Both the position numbers and the translations under genes were made by a program. A model generated the notes under the pieces. That model did no database searches and was not told where the DNA came from. It saw nothing but the letters and a program-made list of their open reading frames with translations. From assembly GCA_000310025.1 (NCBI GenBank), contig FN649751.1:5404253-5468252 (forward strand): a stretch of DNA of 64,000 bases, written 5' to 3'. This document shows, in pieces, positions 10,630 through 22,800 of the stretch. This DNA comes from Ectocarpus siliculosus (lineage: Eukaryota > Sar > Phaeophyceae > Ectocarpales > Ectocarpaceae). Every line of letters begins with the position of its first letter. The stretch's first letter is position 1.

Positions 10630-13600
10630 ACCCAGGCAGGCGGGCCCCACGGTGTTTTGGTTTCGCGAACCCGCTACAACCGTTCCAGTTTTTTTGTGTG
10701 TCTCGCCGAGTACGTATTCAGCCCGTGCGTTTCGTGGGAGGCTAGATGAGTAGAAAGGAGAACTGTTGTAGATCCCTCTCGCGTTTGACAGAGGAGAAAA
10801 AGAGAGCGGTGAATGTAGGGGATAATGCTGCCACCTTGAGCGTGAATTTTTTGTATACTGGCGACGTAACTTACCTGAGGCAACCGCGCTGGTCCTGTTT
10901 AAGAGCTTCTGGTTATTATGTGTTTAGGTGGTGTTGTTGGCATCACGGTGCGTATAGTGAGGACGGTTTTTGTCATGAGGAAAGCGGTGAGCAAAAATAC
11001 GGACAATCGTTGCCTAGTCTACAAGCTGGCGTAGCGCGTACAGACGAGACAAGATTCGCACGCAACCAACTAATTCCTGTGTGCGAAAGAGTGTGCGTGC
11101 TGTCCCAAAGCGTTTGATGTCACAGATATCCGTGCTGCCGCTTTGCATGTGATATTTTTCTGTATTTTGTCTTGGCTCTCTTGTTTGCGTGACGTTTTTT
11201 TTTTCATATTGTTAGACTCTGCCGGCCTGCGGAGAGCAAAAAAAGCTCATACCCCCCCCCTGCCCCCGGCCTCGCGTCTGCCATTGACACGCCTGTGATT
11301 GTGTTGGTCCGTTGTTGGGGTGGCAGTATCCAAATATCCAAAGCAAGTTTGAGTGGTGTTTTTTTTTCGCGGGTGGTTTAACTGTGACGGATGGATCCGC
11401 TTCGTATCTTTCGTAGTGTAGGTTGGACCGGTGTCCCGTTTGTCGCGTTGTTAAATAGTAATCGCAGCAATCCCTTGTTTTTTGCATTACCAGTGAACAC
11501 AAAAAAGGTGGAAGGCATTGTGCCTGTTTGAGTTTTTTAGTTGTCCTTCTTGCGCGTGCGCCACTCGCTGCTGCTGCGTATTTTATATGTTTTAAGGTTC
11601 TATACGCGACAAGCGGAGGTCATACGTGAAGTGGTTGATACAACATAAACGTTACATATTTCATATAAATTTGTTTTTGAATGGTGTTGTTTCTTGTGTT
11701 CTGGAGAGGGGGTGTGTTCTTGTTGTGTGTTCGAAGGAGCAGTGGCGAAAGGTGCCGCAACTCAGGTGTGGCGGAGAGTTTACTAAGCGACGAAAATACT
11801 AGACGCAACATAGGGCAAAGGGACCCCCCCCAACCCTACTTTGTAGAGCTCAGTTACTCGCTCAGAAGCTGGGCCACTCAAGAAGCCCAGGGAGCTATCC
11901 TTGCACCCCTACGAAGCCGAGGAAGGAAGTGTTCTATCCGTCGGGTTTTGTTTTTGCCCCCCAGACTATAATAAGTGGAGAGGGCGAAACCAAACAACGA
12001 AAGTAGACAAACGTGTTGAGCCACGCACACCATGCGAGTAGACACAGAAACGATATGCATGTATACCGCAAAAGTGCGAATGATTGCACCGCAGGACAAC
12101 AGACGTGCGATTTATCTCTCACTTTTTTCGCACATGCCTGCGTCCACGACTTGTTTGTCCGATCGCTCCGACCACACAACGCGAATCGAGTCTTTGGTAC
12201 GCTGTTCCAACGAACACCCCTCTCCGATCGCTACTACCCCCACATCCCCCGTCCTCTATCTCCTTCTTGGAGAATCTTCCCTTCCTTCCCTCCTGCCGCT
12301 GATAGGTTCCGGGGTACCACATCGCAACGCAACGCGTCATCAGCAGCACCCGATATACATTCCTCCAACCCGTCCGCTTCGAGTACCTGGTACCGCTTGT
12401 TTTCCAACCACAGCATAACGATGCAAACATGCCGCAGCCGTCCATACAACACTGCCTTCATAGAGGTGGTCCATACAACACTGCCTTCATAGAGGTGGTG
12501 TATGCGTGCTGGGGCCTGTCCGGTGATGGTCTCTTTTCAGCCAGTCCACACCTACCTCCAGCTAGCTCTGCCAATTTGCTATTTATGTAACAGGGAAGGG
12601 CCAAATCGGAGATTTACACAAGTCTACAGTGAGTGGGGTTCTCGGTTTTGCGACCCCTGTAGAGAAACATGCCCTGTACAGCGGCCACAAAATCACGTTG
12701 CACCACCGCAACCCGGTACAGTATAACTGTTTGCTATAATAATTGTTTCAGTAGTTCGGTTTTGCGACCTGCCCTTATTAGCGGACACATTTATTTCGTC
12801 GTGACACCAGACCAGGGGTCGCTATACCGGCCCCCCCACTGCTGTAGGTGGATCTCGTCACCAGGGTCGATATCCAGAATGCCGGTCGCATCAAGACATC
12901 TTCGCGCAGCCCTTCACCCTGACATCTAGCCTCCTCTTTCTCGTGGGCACTCTCAACATTGCCACTTGAATCCGGCGAGTGTTCCTTGTCAGGGAGAGCA
13001 CGTAGGATCGGAAGCACGTCTTGAGGCTACGTTACGGTGGCCACGTCTGTCTGTCTGTCTATGAACAGGCTCGTGTCTTGTGGGTCGTAGTTGTGATCGC
13101 TAGCTCCGTCTTCTCGAACGTATGCTGGCGGTCTATAATATTGGTGCCGATCTTCTCCATGACTCTTGCCACTCCATGGCGTGATCAAGGGCCGATTATC
13201 GGAGGCTGTCAGCTTGAGGTGGGACTCTCCCAGCTCCATCTTCGCGCGACGTACGGGAGGCACGGCAGAATAGACTTGTATGTACTGCATACAGGCAGTA
13301 GATCTTGACGAGTCGCCCATAGCGGCAATTTACAGACAAATATGCATACGTTCCATCAATCGATTATGTGTGCAGTTGTCAGAGCTACAGCAGTAGCTGC
13401 GTGTTGCGCGTCCTGCTCCTCCATCATGCGCGCATGACGCATGACGCATGACTCGTCCGATCTGCGATAGGTTCACTCTGCGGTGAACCGTCAATAAACT
13501 GTCCGCATTTCGACAGACGCACTTTCTGGCGCCTGCCACCCCATCTTGTGTTGGTGGTTCCTTGTTTGTGATAGGCCATGTCGCTAGACGCCGGGAGATA

Positions 13601-13850
13601 CAAGTGTTGGTGGTATCAGCCAGTGGTGGAAGAATTCCTCTTTCCTACGTGGTGTGGCAGAAGTCGAGCCGGGGCTGTTTTTTTTTTTTTCAAAATCTCG
13701 GAACATTATTGTAGTAACCGTCGTTCTTCTTTCGGTCTATGGACACAACGACGCAACCTCTTGCCTGGACGCAACTCACAAAGAAGGCATTACCTCCTCT
13801 GCTCCTGAGACCACTCCTTGCACCTCTAGAGGAAAAATCTTCTGCGTGCC
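10630..13850. other. Intergenic region between the beta-helix gene and CFAP58
   Basis: No family-level similarity was recognised. Several open frames of 60-160 codons exist on both strands (for example around 12013-12492 plus and 13027-13320 minus), but they overlap each other, lack splice or start support and match nothing I know. A short tandem gcatgac repeat lies near 13431-13452. A strong T run at 13679-13690 and C/T-rich sequence precede the CFAP58 start. Confidence 0.4.
12442..12499. repeat. Perfect 29-bp tandem duplication
   Basis: A 29-bp unit beginning ccatacaacactgcc occurs twice back to back (12442-12470 and 12471-12499) without a mismatch, which implies a recent slippage event. 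Intergenic. Confidence 0.9.
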
Positions 13851-16800
13851 ATGCAGGATGGCGGTACCATCGATGGAGGCCAAGTCGGTGGCGGCAAGAA
13901 AGGCGGCGAGATGGAAGTTGACTTCAACTCGTCCGCGTTTGAGGCGCTCGAGCGCGACTTCCAGGAAGTGCTCTCAGAGTTAGTAGGGGACAAGAGCCTC
14001 GAGCGCTTCAGGTGATCATACGGGAGATATATTTCGGGACGGGGGGGGGCGATTCACCCCCCCATATCCAGGCTGGTGTCGTGGATTGTGAAGGAATGGT
14101 CGTGGAAAGATTTTTGTCGGAGGTGTACTTGGACTGGCGAAACATGCAGCAGCAGGTCGTCGTCACTCTGTGCATTGACCGTATACAGCGGTGCAAGGCC
14201 AATTGCGCGCGCCATGGTTTTCAAGTTGTTACAGCAATACGATCGTGATTGAGTGTGTACAGTAGGGACCCGGAGATAAATTACGTTTCAGTTTCTAGTT
14301 TCAGTTCGCCACCACCGTCGAGCACCAGCAATATTCTTTGTGTAAGTTTTGGGTAAGATCCTCGGCTGAGCTGTGTTTCTTCACCCAATGTTCATGTTTT
14401 TCGTGGGGACAGATGAGTCTTTATTTTTTCTCAGCGATATTTTTCTCAACTGCGAGCCCACACTGTAGCAGAGAGAAGCCTTGAAACTGGTAGGAAGTGC
14501 GTGTCGGATGATGATGTCATACTTCTCGTTTCCCTCTCCGGTGGACCGAAGGCTAGAGTACGAAAAACTCCATCGAGCGCTCAAGAAGTCGCACGAGCAA
14601 GAGAAGCGGCTCATCAAGAAATGTCGCGAGCTAAATGGGGAGATCGTCAACAACGCAGCAAAGGTTCAGACAGCCCTCAAGCTCTCGCAGGAGGACCAGG
14701 CCACCATCGGGTCTCTCCGGAAAGAAATAGAGAAAGCCTGGACTATGGTGGACGTCGCTCACGAAAAAGAAGGTGGAGTTGTCTCCCAACAACACCTTTT
14801 CGTCCTCCAGGACACGCCCCTTTTGGGGGTTTGTGCTCGGCAGAGTACTGTCTACGGGGCCTCCGGGGGGTATACATTGATGGACATGCCGCGCGGGGAT
14901 CGTCTTGCATCCCGCATGTCTTGTCGCTTGTTATTCTACGTGAAGGTCTTGAGTTAGCCCTCTTTCTCTCGTTCGGCCTATCTATGAGGAAGCTGCCGCA
15001 CCCAAACACGATACAGTACTGCCGCTCCCAAACACCCCTACTTGCGTTTTACATGCATGCTACCCCGTTCAGAGAGGGTGGTGACCTGCAGCATACATAA
15101 ATCATATGGTATCTCGAATGCCCTCTCAGAACTAACGCTAACGCCAAGATCGCCAACGTTAATTCCCGCTTGCCAGTTCGAGCAAAGGACACAATCAACC
15201 AGCTGAAGGAGGAAATCTCAAACCTGAGCAAACTCGTGGAGAAGGGTGCGGGCCTGAGCGTTGGGCAGGAAAACATGGTGAAGGAGCTCATCAGGGTCAG
15301 GGACGACCTCACCCGGAAGACCGACGAACAAGGCCAAACAATAGCGGTGGGGGGAATCTGCATGTAGTACTGACCAACCACGGGTTTTACCAAGAAAACG
15401 AGCGAGTCCCCTATCACGACCTCAATATCTCGCTGACTGAGAATCGCTTCACGGACTTCGTCATAAATGTGGGCAGCTGCGCAGTTCGTCATGCACACAA
15501 CTACCGGTATGTTGTAACCTACGTTCGTGAGTTTCATGCGGAGCAACTGAAGCCAATCACCGAGGTCGTTTGAACTCGTGATTCTCCATGTTTCCGTCGC
15601 AAGTTGGCATTGTACACACGCGATGCCCCTCCTCCCACGACAACACAGATTTACGAGACACAGCTGAACGAGTTGAGCAACCAGACACAGTCGCTGTCGG
15701 CGGACGTCGGTGCCAAGGATGCCTTGCTGCATGAAGCTCGAGACATCATCAATAGCAAGGTCTGACGACGGCAGAGAAGTTCTTACCCTACATGTACATC
15801 TCTACGTAACATGACAAAACGAGACGCGGAGTTGAGCGGCACCAAACTGGTAGAACACACTGTGCGGCTCACTGTTGCTCTTGGCGTCCACCTTTCACCC
15901 CAGGACAACGAGATCTCGCGAGAGCAGCGCCGGAGGCAGAGGACGGACAAAGAGCTGCGCGATGTGCGCTCGAAGCTGGACCTCAAAACTGCCGAGCACG
16001 AACAGGTACATGCAAGATACATCACTGGTATATCCTGCGTATGCGCATTGCAGTTCAGCGCCAAAATAATAGTGTAGTGCCGTGTAAATCGTTTGGTAGA
16101 GAGGAGGACAAACCACGAGACCTGGGACATATCACGATGCTTAGATCACTGAAACAGTCCAGTTGAACTATTCCAGGAAAAAAAAGGGGGTGCTTGGCAT
16201 TTCTAGAGTGTACAGATAGATAGATGCCGTTTACAGATAGACGGTTAGGCGCACCGCAATGGCCCGGGGCAATATCCGTGGACGAAGTAGACCACACAGT
16301 CGACCGACAGCGACCGGCGGCTCTACCGGAAGCGCTCATTCAAGTGCAATTGCATGGCATTGCTGATACAGACCTCAAAACCGTGGAAGCATCAGCCGCT
16401 CGCCCCCTGTGCTGATAGATGGTTTCCTGTAGATCTCTGTCGTGATTTATTTCGCCCACCAACGCCCTCCCCCCCCCCCCTTGTCGTGGCCACGAATCCT
16501 GCAACGCCTACCTCCGGAGATGAGCGCGGAGCTGGCCACCGCCCAGGGATCCGGCCAGACTCTCGACAAGCAGCTCAGCGAGGCTCGAGCCACGATGGAA
16601 AAGTACTTGCGAGACTACGACACGCTCTTCAACCGCACGCAAAAGCTCACCGAAGACCTGGAGGATCAGGTACTGCTGTATCACTCACCCCAACCCAGTC
16701 GCGAGGCAGTACCCCGTAGAGGACCACACGGGGCTGGTTTATTTGTTGATCAGCACTCTTTTGGGTTGTTGCTTCCAGCTGTGCTGGAGTGCAGCCACGC

Positions 16801-19800
16801 GGGTCGCCGTCTTGTGGCGGGCTAGTTGGGGTTCCACTGGATTCTGCCCCGTGTACGGTAGTCCAGGTCGGCGAGAGGTAGGAGAAGACCTGTAGTTGTC
16901 GTTCGTGCGCAAAGAGTGGGGCGCTCTTGGTGCGGGGGGTGGTTTGCGGACCAATTCTGCCGGGCCGAACAACCGGCTTGATGCGCTCTGCTCAACCAAT
17001 CTGAGCGGAAACCGGCCAACGGGGAGAGGAGAAGTCTTTTTTTTTTAACGCTCCGCCGTAGAGTCGTCTCGTGGTTTCTATGGGGCCCACGCGGCCCTGC
17101 TCAGATTCCAGCCTCTTATCTCCGGCGAGTTGTCGATGGCGTGGTCTTCGCTCTCTTCTCCCCCCCCCCCCCCCCCTGCAGATGTACAAAAACAGCCAGC
17201 TTAGCCTGGAGAACATCAACGCCGACAAGGAAATAAAGACGAAGGTAAGAACTTTTCTAAGGAGGCGACTAGCTCCCAGCGCGGGCCGCCAGGTTTTGTT
17301 TTCCCACGGGATGGCAAGCGTTCATCCTCACGCTCACCTTCATCAGGTCTCGACAGCTGACCAAGCTCCTCCCCGCAATCTAGACCGCTGTCGAGTGTCG
17401 AGCAACAACCACCGGGCACTTTGGTCCACTGTTCATTTCGACTTTTTCTGAGAGACTGGACCGGGAATCTCGAAGGAAGGAATCCACACCAAGGTCGTGA
17501 TACGACTCCCTGATTCGCCCCCGCCCCCCTGGCCAGGACAACGAGATCGCGCGACATCTCACCGAGCTGGGCCAGTGGGAGCGCAAGATGGAAAGAGAGA
17601 AGAACGTCACCGAGAGGTACCGGAGGATGCTCGAGGAGAGCAAAACCCCGCTCGCCATCGCGCAGGTGAACGTCGACGTCACCTGATTCCCCCGACGACC
17701 CTACCACCCCCCAAAGCACGGAACAAACGTAGAGTGGGTGGACGTTGTTGGTGTCGCTTGTCGGGGGCGGCAGACGCGATAGTGCTCCGCGGAATGCAAC
17801 TTGTTCAAGCACCCCCCCCTAACCCTGCCCCCCTCGTCATCTTCTGGTTCGTCGCGGGTGCACACCTCAACAACTAGTTGGAGCGGTGGTTGCCCGCCAG
17901 CTCCCCCCCGCGCGTTCTTGTTGGTGACATCCTATGCAGGCCGAGTAACTTTATTCCCTTGGATTCGTTTCCAAACGTAACCGGTTTTCCGGCCTGCATC
18001 ATAGGAATCATCACCAAAGTCAATTGTTTGCTTGTTGAGGTTTTTATCACGTATCACGTGATAGATGCATCAGAAAAAACTTTGAGAGATGAGCAAAAGG
18101 CGGAAAAGGGGATAGACCAGTGACGCTTTTGCCGCACACTGGTCTAGGACCAGTGTGAAAATTGCTATCATCTGCAATCATGAAGGTGAAACCTGCCACG
18201 ACTGCTCAGCGCCTTGTTGGGTGTTGATCTCGGAGAGGGTGCTGCGATCTTCGTTTTTTCGTACCATGGTATTCCGCACCACCACCAACGTAAGGACATG
18301 CACCACCTCCTCCGCCTCCTCGATCTCCAGACCAACGGTACGATCAGCGACATTTCAAGGAAGACGCAGCGTTAGCAAGAAGGATAAACTAGCACTTTCG
18401 ACCGTTGTGATGATCGATCTTCTTCGAATTGTGGATGATAAACACACAAGGACTGCTTCTCTCACGGCCCGACGTTTCTACTTTGCCGGCGGCCACAGAC
18501 GAGCATCCAGAGCCTGGAAAAAGAAATGAGCGTGCTGCGGAAGCGAGAGGAGTTGGCGCGGAAAGAGGCGGACACGTCGTCCAGGGAGAAGGGGCTGCAG
18601 TTGCAGGTGTGCATGACGACGCCTACAACGACAAATCCGCGCTTTGCAAGAGCAGCTTTGGGCAATAACTGCCCGTTGGGCAGGGTTCATCGTTGGCAGA
18701 GCGGTGTGGGGTGTTGGCTGCTGAATACCCAGCGTAATGTTCTTTGGGGTCCCACGGACGAGAGAGTGACCAACGGTTGCGGTGAAGAATAGCAGTAGCG
18801 TGGAAGACGTGGATGAGATATCAACACTTGAGGCGGACGGCCGTATGTCCTCGAGTCACCCTCCCCCCCCGCGCCCCCGTTCGCTATACCCCGGTCTCTG
18901 TACCTCTATCTGTTGTCTCTCCGTCTCTCCCGCTCTGTCGCCCTCTCTCTGTACCGGCTTCACCGTTTCTCTCTGACTCTGAAACGATGGCGAGTAGGCT
19001 ACGCAGAAGGCGGAAGATCGCATGAAGATCACGGAGGATCTGGTCAAGGAGAGGGAGATGATCATCTCTTCGCTAGAGGCAGAGCTCACCTCCTACAAGA
19101 ACGAGGTACGTGCGTGGCTGTAGACCACCAACGTGTGGTCTTCTTTCGAGTTGATTTCCTCATCCCTGAGAATACCAGAAACAGGGTTAGCAGACGCAAT
19201 CGGTGTCTGAGCAGAAACGACTCAGAACTTGTTGTCGAAAGCAAGAGGCACAGCATGCCAGCGCAAAGCCGGAAAAATAGTTGTGCCAACAGCGAGAAAC
19301 ACCAACGCGGAATAAGCCCTCATACGCCATGGACGATGCGATTTACAACTCTGTCCCAACTCCCAGAAAAGAGACATTGCCGTTCTCCACGCCGCTTTGG
19401 ACGTCCAGGTACCGTCCATAAGCAGCGGGGAAAGCCCGCATGCGGTACAAACAACGCTGGCCCATCTGCCCCCCTCCCCCCCTAGCTCTTTCTCTGGCCA
19501 CCCACCCTCTGCACCGCGATCACGAGACGATTTACACCAATTGTTTTGCGTTGTCATGAATTGCGTTTACGTGAACCTTGCTTCTCCCGTCGGACTGCAT
19601 CGCAAATGCAACAATAGGTGTCGCGGCAGCGGAAAGACGTGTTCCGGCTGGAGCAAGAGAGGGAGAAGCTGGGAAGCGAGCTCAGTGAGGCGCAGAACAT
19701 CTACATGCAATCTCTGGAGGACGTCAAGGTTAGCTAGTTGTTGCTGTTGTTGTTCTTGCTGCTGTCGCGGTTTTCGTTTGTATTGTTCCCGTACAACTTT

Positions 19801-22800
19801 CACCATCATCTCACGTAGTAAGTCATGCGTTGATTCCGACACGACGATGAGGAAGTCCAGCGTCTTTCACCTGCATGGATGTACAGTGGGCACGGTAAAC
19901 ACGCCGCAATTGGAGAGTGTCAAGATTGCGAACATTATTCTTTGAGATACGGCAATATCCGTGAATTTTCGAGGACTGGTCAGAATTACTGTAGTTAAGT
20001 CGCTCTACATTCGTAGCCGTCGACAGGCTAGATTCTGACTGTCAAGGAAGATCGCCAACCCACCTTCGAGGAGAAGCCAGACGTATTCAAGATGCTCGTG
20101 AAATTTCTTTTTCCACGTTGTTCTTGCTGTCGTTGCTGTTGTCTTCACGCCAAGTAACGCTCTGAACTCTATCCAGAGCATCATCCGGCTCGTCGAACCG
20201 AGTTGAAGGAGATGGTGTTTCCTACCCGTTGTGTACGACAAACCATTTAATTGTGACTATGATCAACACCCCCCCCCCTCCGCTTGACCCTTCCTCGATA
20301 TTGCAATAGTACTTTAAACGAAATAGTTCGGAACTCTAAACACAGAAAGACGAGACCGAACGGAACCTCGCACGACGGATAACAAACAGGACGAGAACGA
20401 AAATAAATTGTGAATACACCGGTTTTATCGCACCGTACGGTATCTTCTTCAAGATGCCATGCTGTAAGGCAGGAGTCGTTTTCGAGCGGCCCCACAGTCG
20501 AAGCAGGTTAACACGTTCACGAAGGCACCGTACACGACCGACAGAGGTTAGCCCGCAAGCTTGCTCTATTGCGCGAACAACTGGTTGTCCTCGCTGCTTG
20601 CATCAACCACTCTATGTGTCTTCCTCCGTAAACACAAACAAACTCGGGAGCAGCTCCGTCAGATGCGCATCAACGAGCTCGGCAACAAGATCAGCGACTG
20701 GGAGGTGAAGCTGAAGCAGCAGCAGCAGCTCTACGAGAGCGTGAGGAGCGACCGCAACCTGTACAGTAAGAACCTCATCGAGGCGCAGGATGAGATTGCG
20801 GAGATGAAGCGCAAGCTCAAGATCATGAACCACCAGATAGAGCAGCTTAAGGAAGACATCACCGCCAAGGTGAGTGCCTTCTCGTGCAAACTTAATTTAG
20901 GTACGGTTAGACATGGGGGCAAGCCAGCAAGTCCCGCCGCAGCAGCAATCCACTTCGCTTCTCCTTGCCCGAGTTAGTCGTGTTTCGTCCAAGTGGAGAA
21001 AACGCAACATTGGTTTTTGGGCGCCCCATTCTTGAATCGTCGTTCGCGGTTTCTACCCGCTCAGCGGTCTTGCGTTTCACGACCGGGGTGCGATTCGCAG
21101 CAACACAGCGGAACAACAACAACCGCCGGCAGCTATCGTAGACCACGCCTCCCTTCCTTCACTTTTTCACCCGAAAGGGGGCCGACGCTAAATGACGTGT
21201 CACGTGAACACGTGCTGTACTGCAGGACCACGCCTTGGTGAAAGAGCATTTCGACCACCAGAAGGCCGAGACGCAAAGGGAGCAGATGCGCAACGAGATC
21301 GACCGCATGAAGCGCCTCCTGGAGAACAATGATACCGTCGTGCACAAGCAGGTAAACCAAAACTACAGAGTTTTTTCCGCCGTTCGTTCCTTGCATTTCT
21401 CTGCGGATGTTCTCCTCTCGCGTGTGTCTTGTTTAGAGTCACGATGTCGGTGCTCTAGGGTTGCTTGGGCGCCGGTTAAACAGTTCCTCGCGTGCGTCAA
21501 ATACGTGGAATGGACAAGGCCGTGCGCGGGTGCAATGGAGGCGCGATACTATAGCACAAGAACAATGTGAACAGAAGGAATCGTCCTAGACAGACGTTGG
21601 AGAGGTTATCCCCTCAATGAAGAGGATCTCTACAACAACGCTCAATACTACTCTACTCTCTACACACTCTGTCAGGCAATGATGTCCATTTGCTATGGTG
21701 AGACCGGCAAAAACTTCGGTGTGTACTCGGTCACATAATGTGACTGATTGTCTTGTGTGTGCGTTGAACTCAGATCGAATCGAGTACTCGCAGACAACTG
21801 AAAGCGTTCAGCATAACCGACTTTTTTCTAGGATGCCGAAGTGCGGCGGCTAGCGGGGATGTTGAGCAAAATGGACGAGGATGCGCTCAAGCAAAGGAAA
21901 GAGTATGATCAGGTGAGCGAGCCTGACTCAGCAGAACCGGCTTGACTACAACACAAAGAAGCCTTTTTTTTATCTGGCATCATACAGTCCTTGTTGCAAA
22001 GACTTTTGGTTGGACGCACCTCGTAAGCCCAGAGTATCCGGCACGTGCCGATCAATAATTTTCACCGTGAATGTTTCAACACGTCTCGCTGGAAGCTAGC
22101 TCGAACGAGTGGTCCTTCTGTGGTGCTTCGTTCATTTTCTGACGAAAGAAACGCCAACACCACGTTGAAGGCCACACCAACAGAAGGCCAACATCCTGTG
22201 TTGCATACACGAGAGATATCCGTATGTACAGTTTCTGACGAAAGAAACGCCATCACCACGTTGAAGGCCACACCAACAGAAGGCCAACATCCTGTGTTGC
22301 AAACACGAGAGATATCCGTATGTACAGTTTCTGACGAAAGAAACGCCAACACCACGTTGAAGGCCACACCAACAGAAGGCCAACATCCTGTGTTGCAAAC
22401 ACGAGAGATATCCGTATGTGCAGTTAGCGCCGGCACTTGAGAACCGCTAGTTTTGGCCGAGGCTGGGGCTCTTACATAGTCACTATGCTGTAGGGTTACG
22501 CTACAAATGGTCGCTATAGAGGTTTTTAGTCTAGAGGTTCTAGAGGTTCTTAACCGGGCGCACAAATAGTGCGCAAGTTCTCAGATTTTGGGCTTTTCGA
22601 GACAATTTCATAGCTGCCAAGTTCCTGAGTGCGGGACCTAACTGTATACCACATGGGACAAAATCTCAGCGCACACCGGGCCCCCAGTACCAGGTACGTT
22701 CTAGTAATGCGTCGGATCGGAGAGGACAACCACCGCCTTGTTCCTATTCGGTGCGATGACTAACAACGCCAACAACGACGAACAACAACCACCCAGTTTC

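Noticed and set aside
13027-13320. Minus-strand frame upstream of CFAP58
   Set aside because: Some protein-like stretches, but no family, no clear start and no joining exons.
18295-18337. Possible extra CFAP58 microexon (DMHHLLRLLDLQTN)
   Set aside because: Its phase does not fit the flanking phase-0 exons, and the protein is already full length without it.
22136-22423. Possible CRISPR-like array
   Set aside because: Units are contiguous 96-bp copies without distinct spacers, in a eukaryotic intron.
22062-22565. Minus-strand frame of 167 codons
   Set aside because: Created by the 96-bp tandem repeat whose period is divisible by three; no domain.
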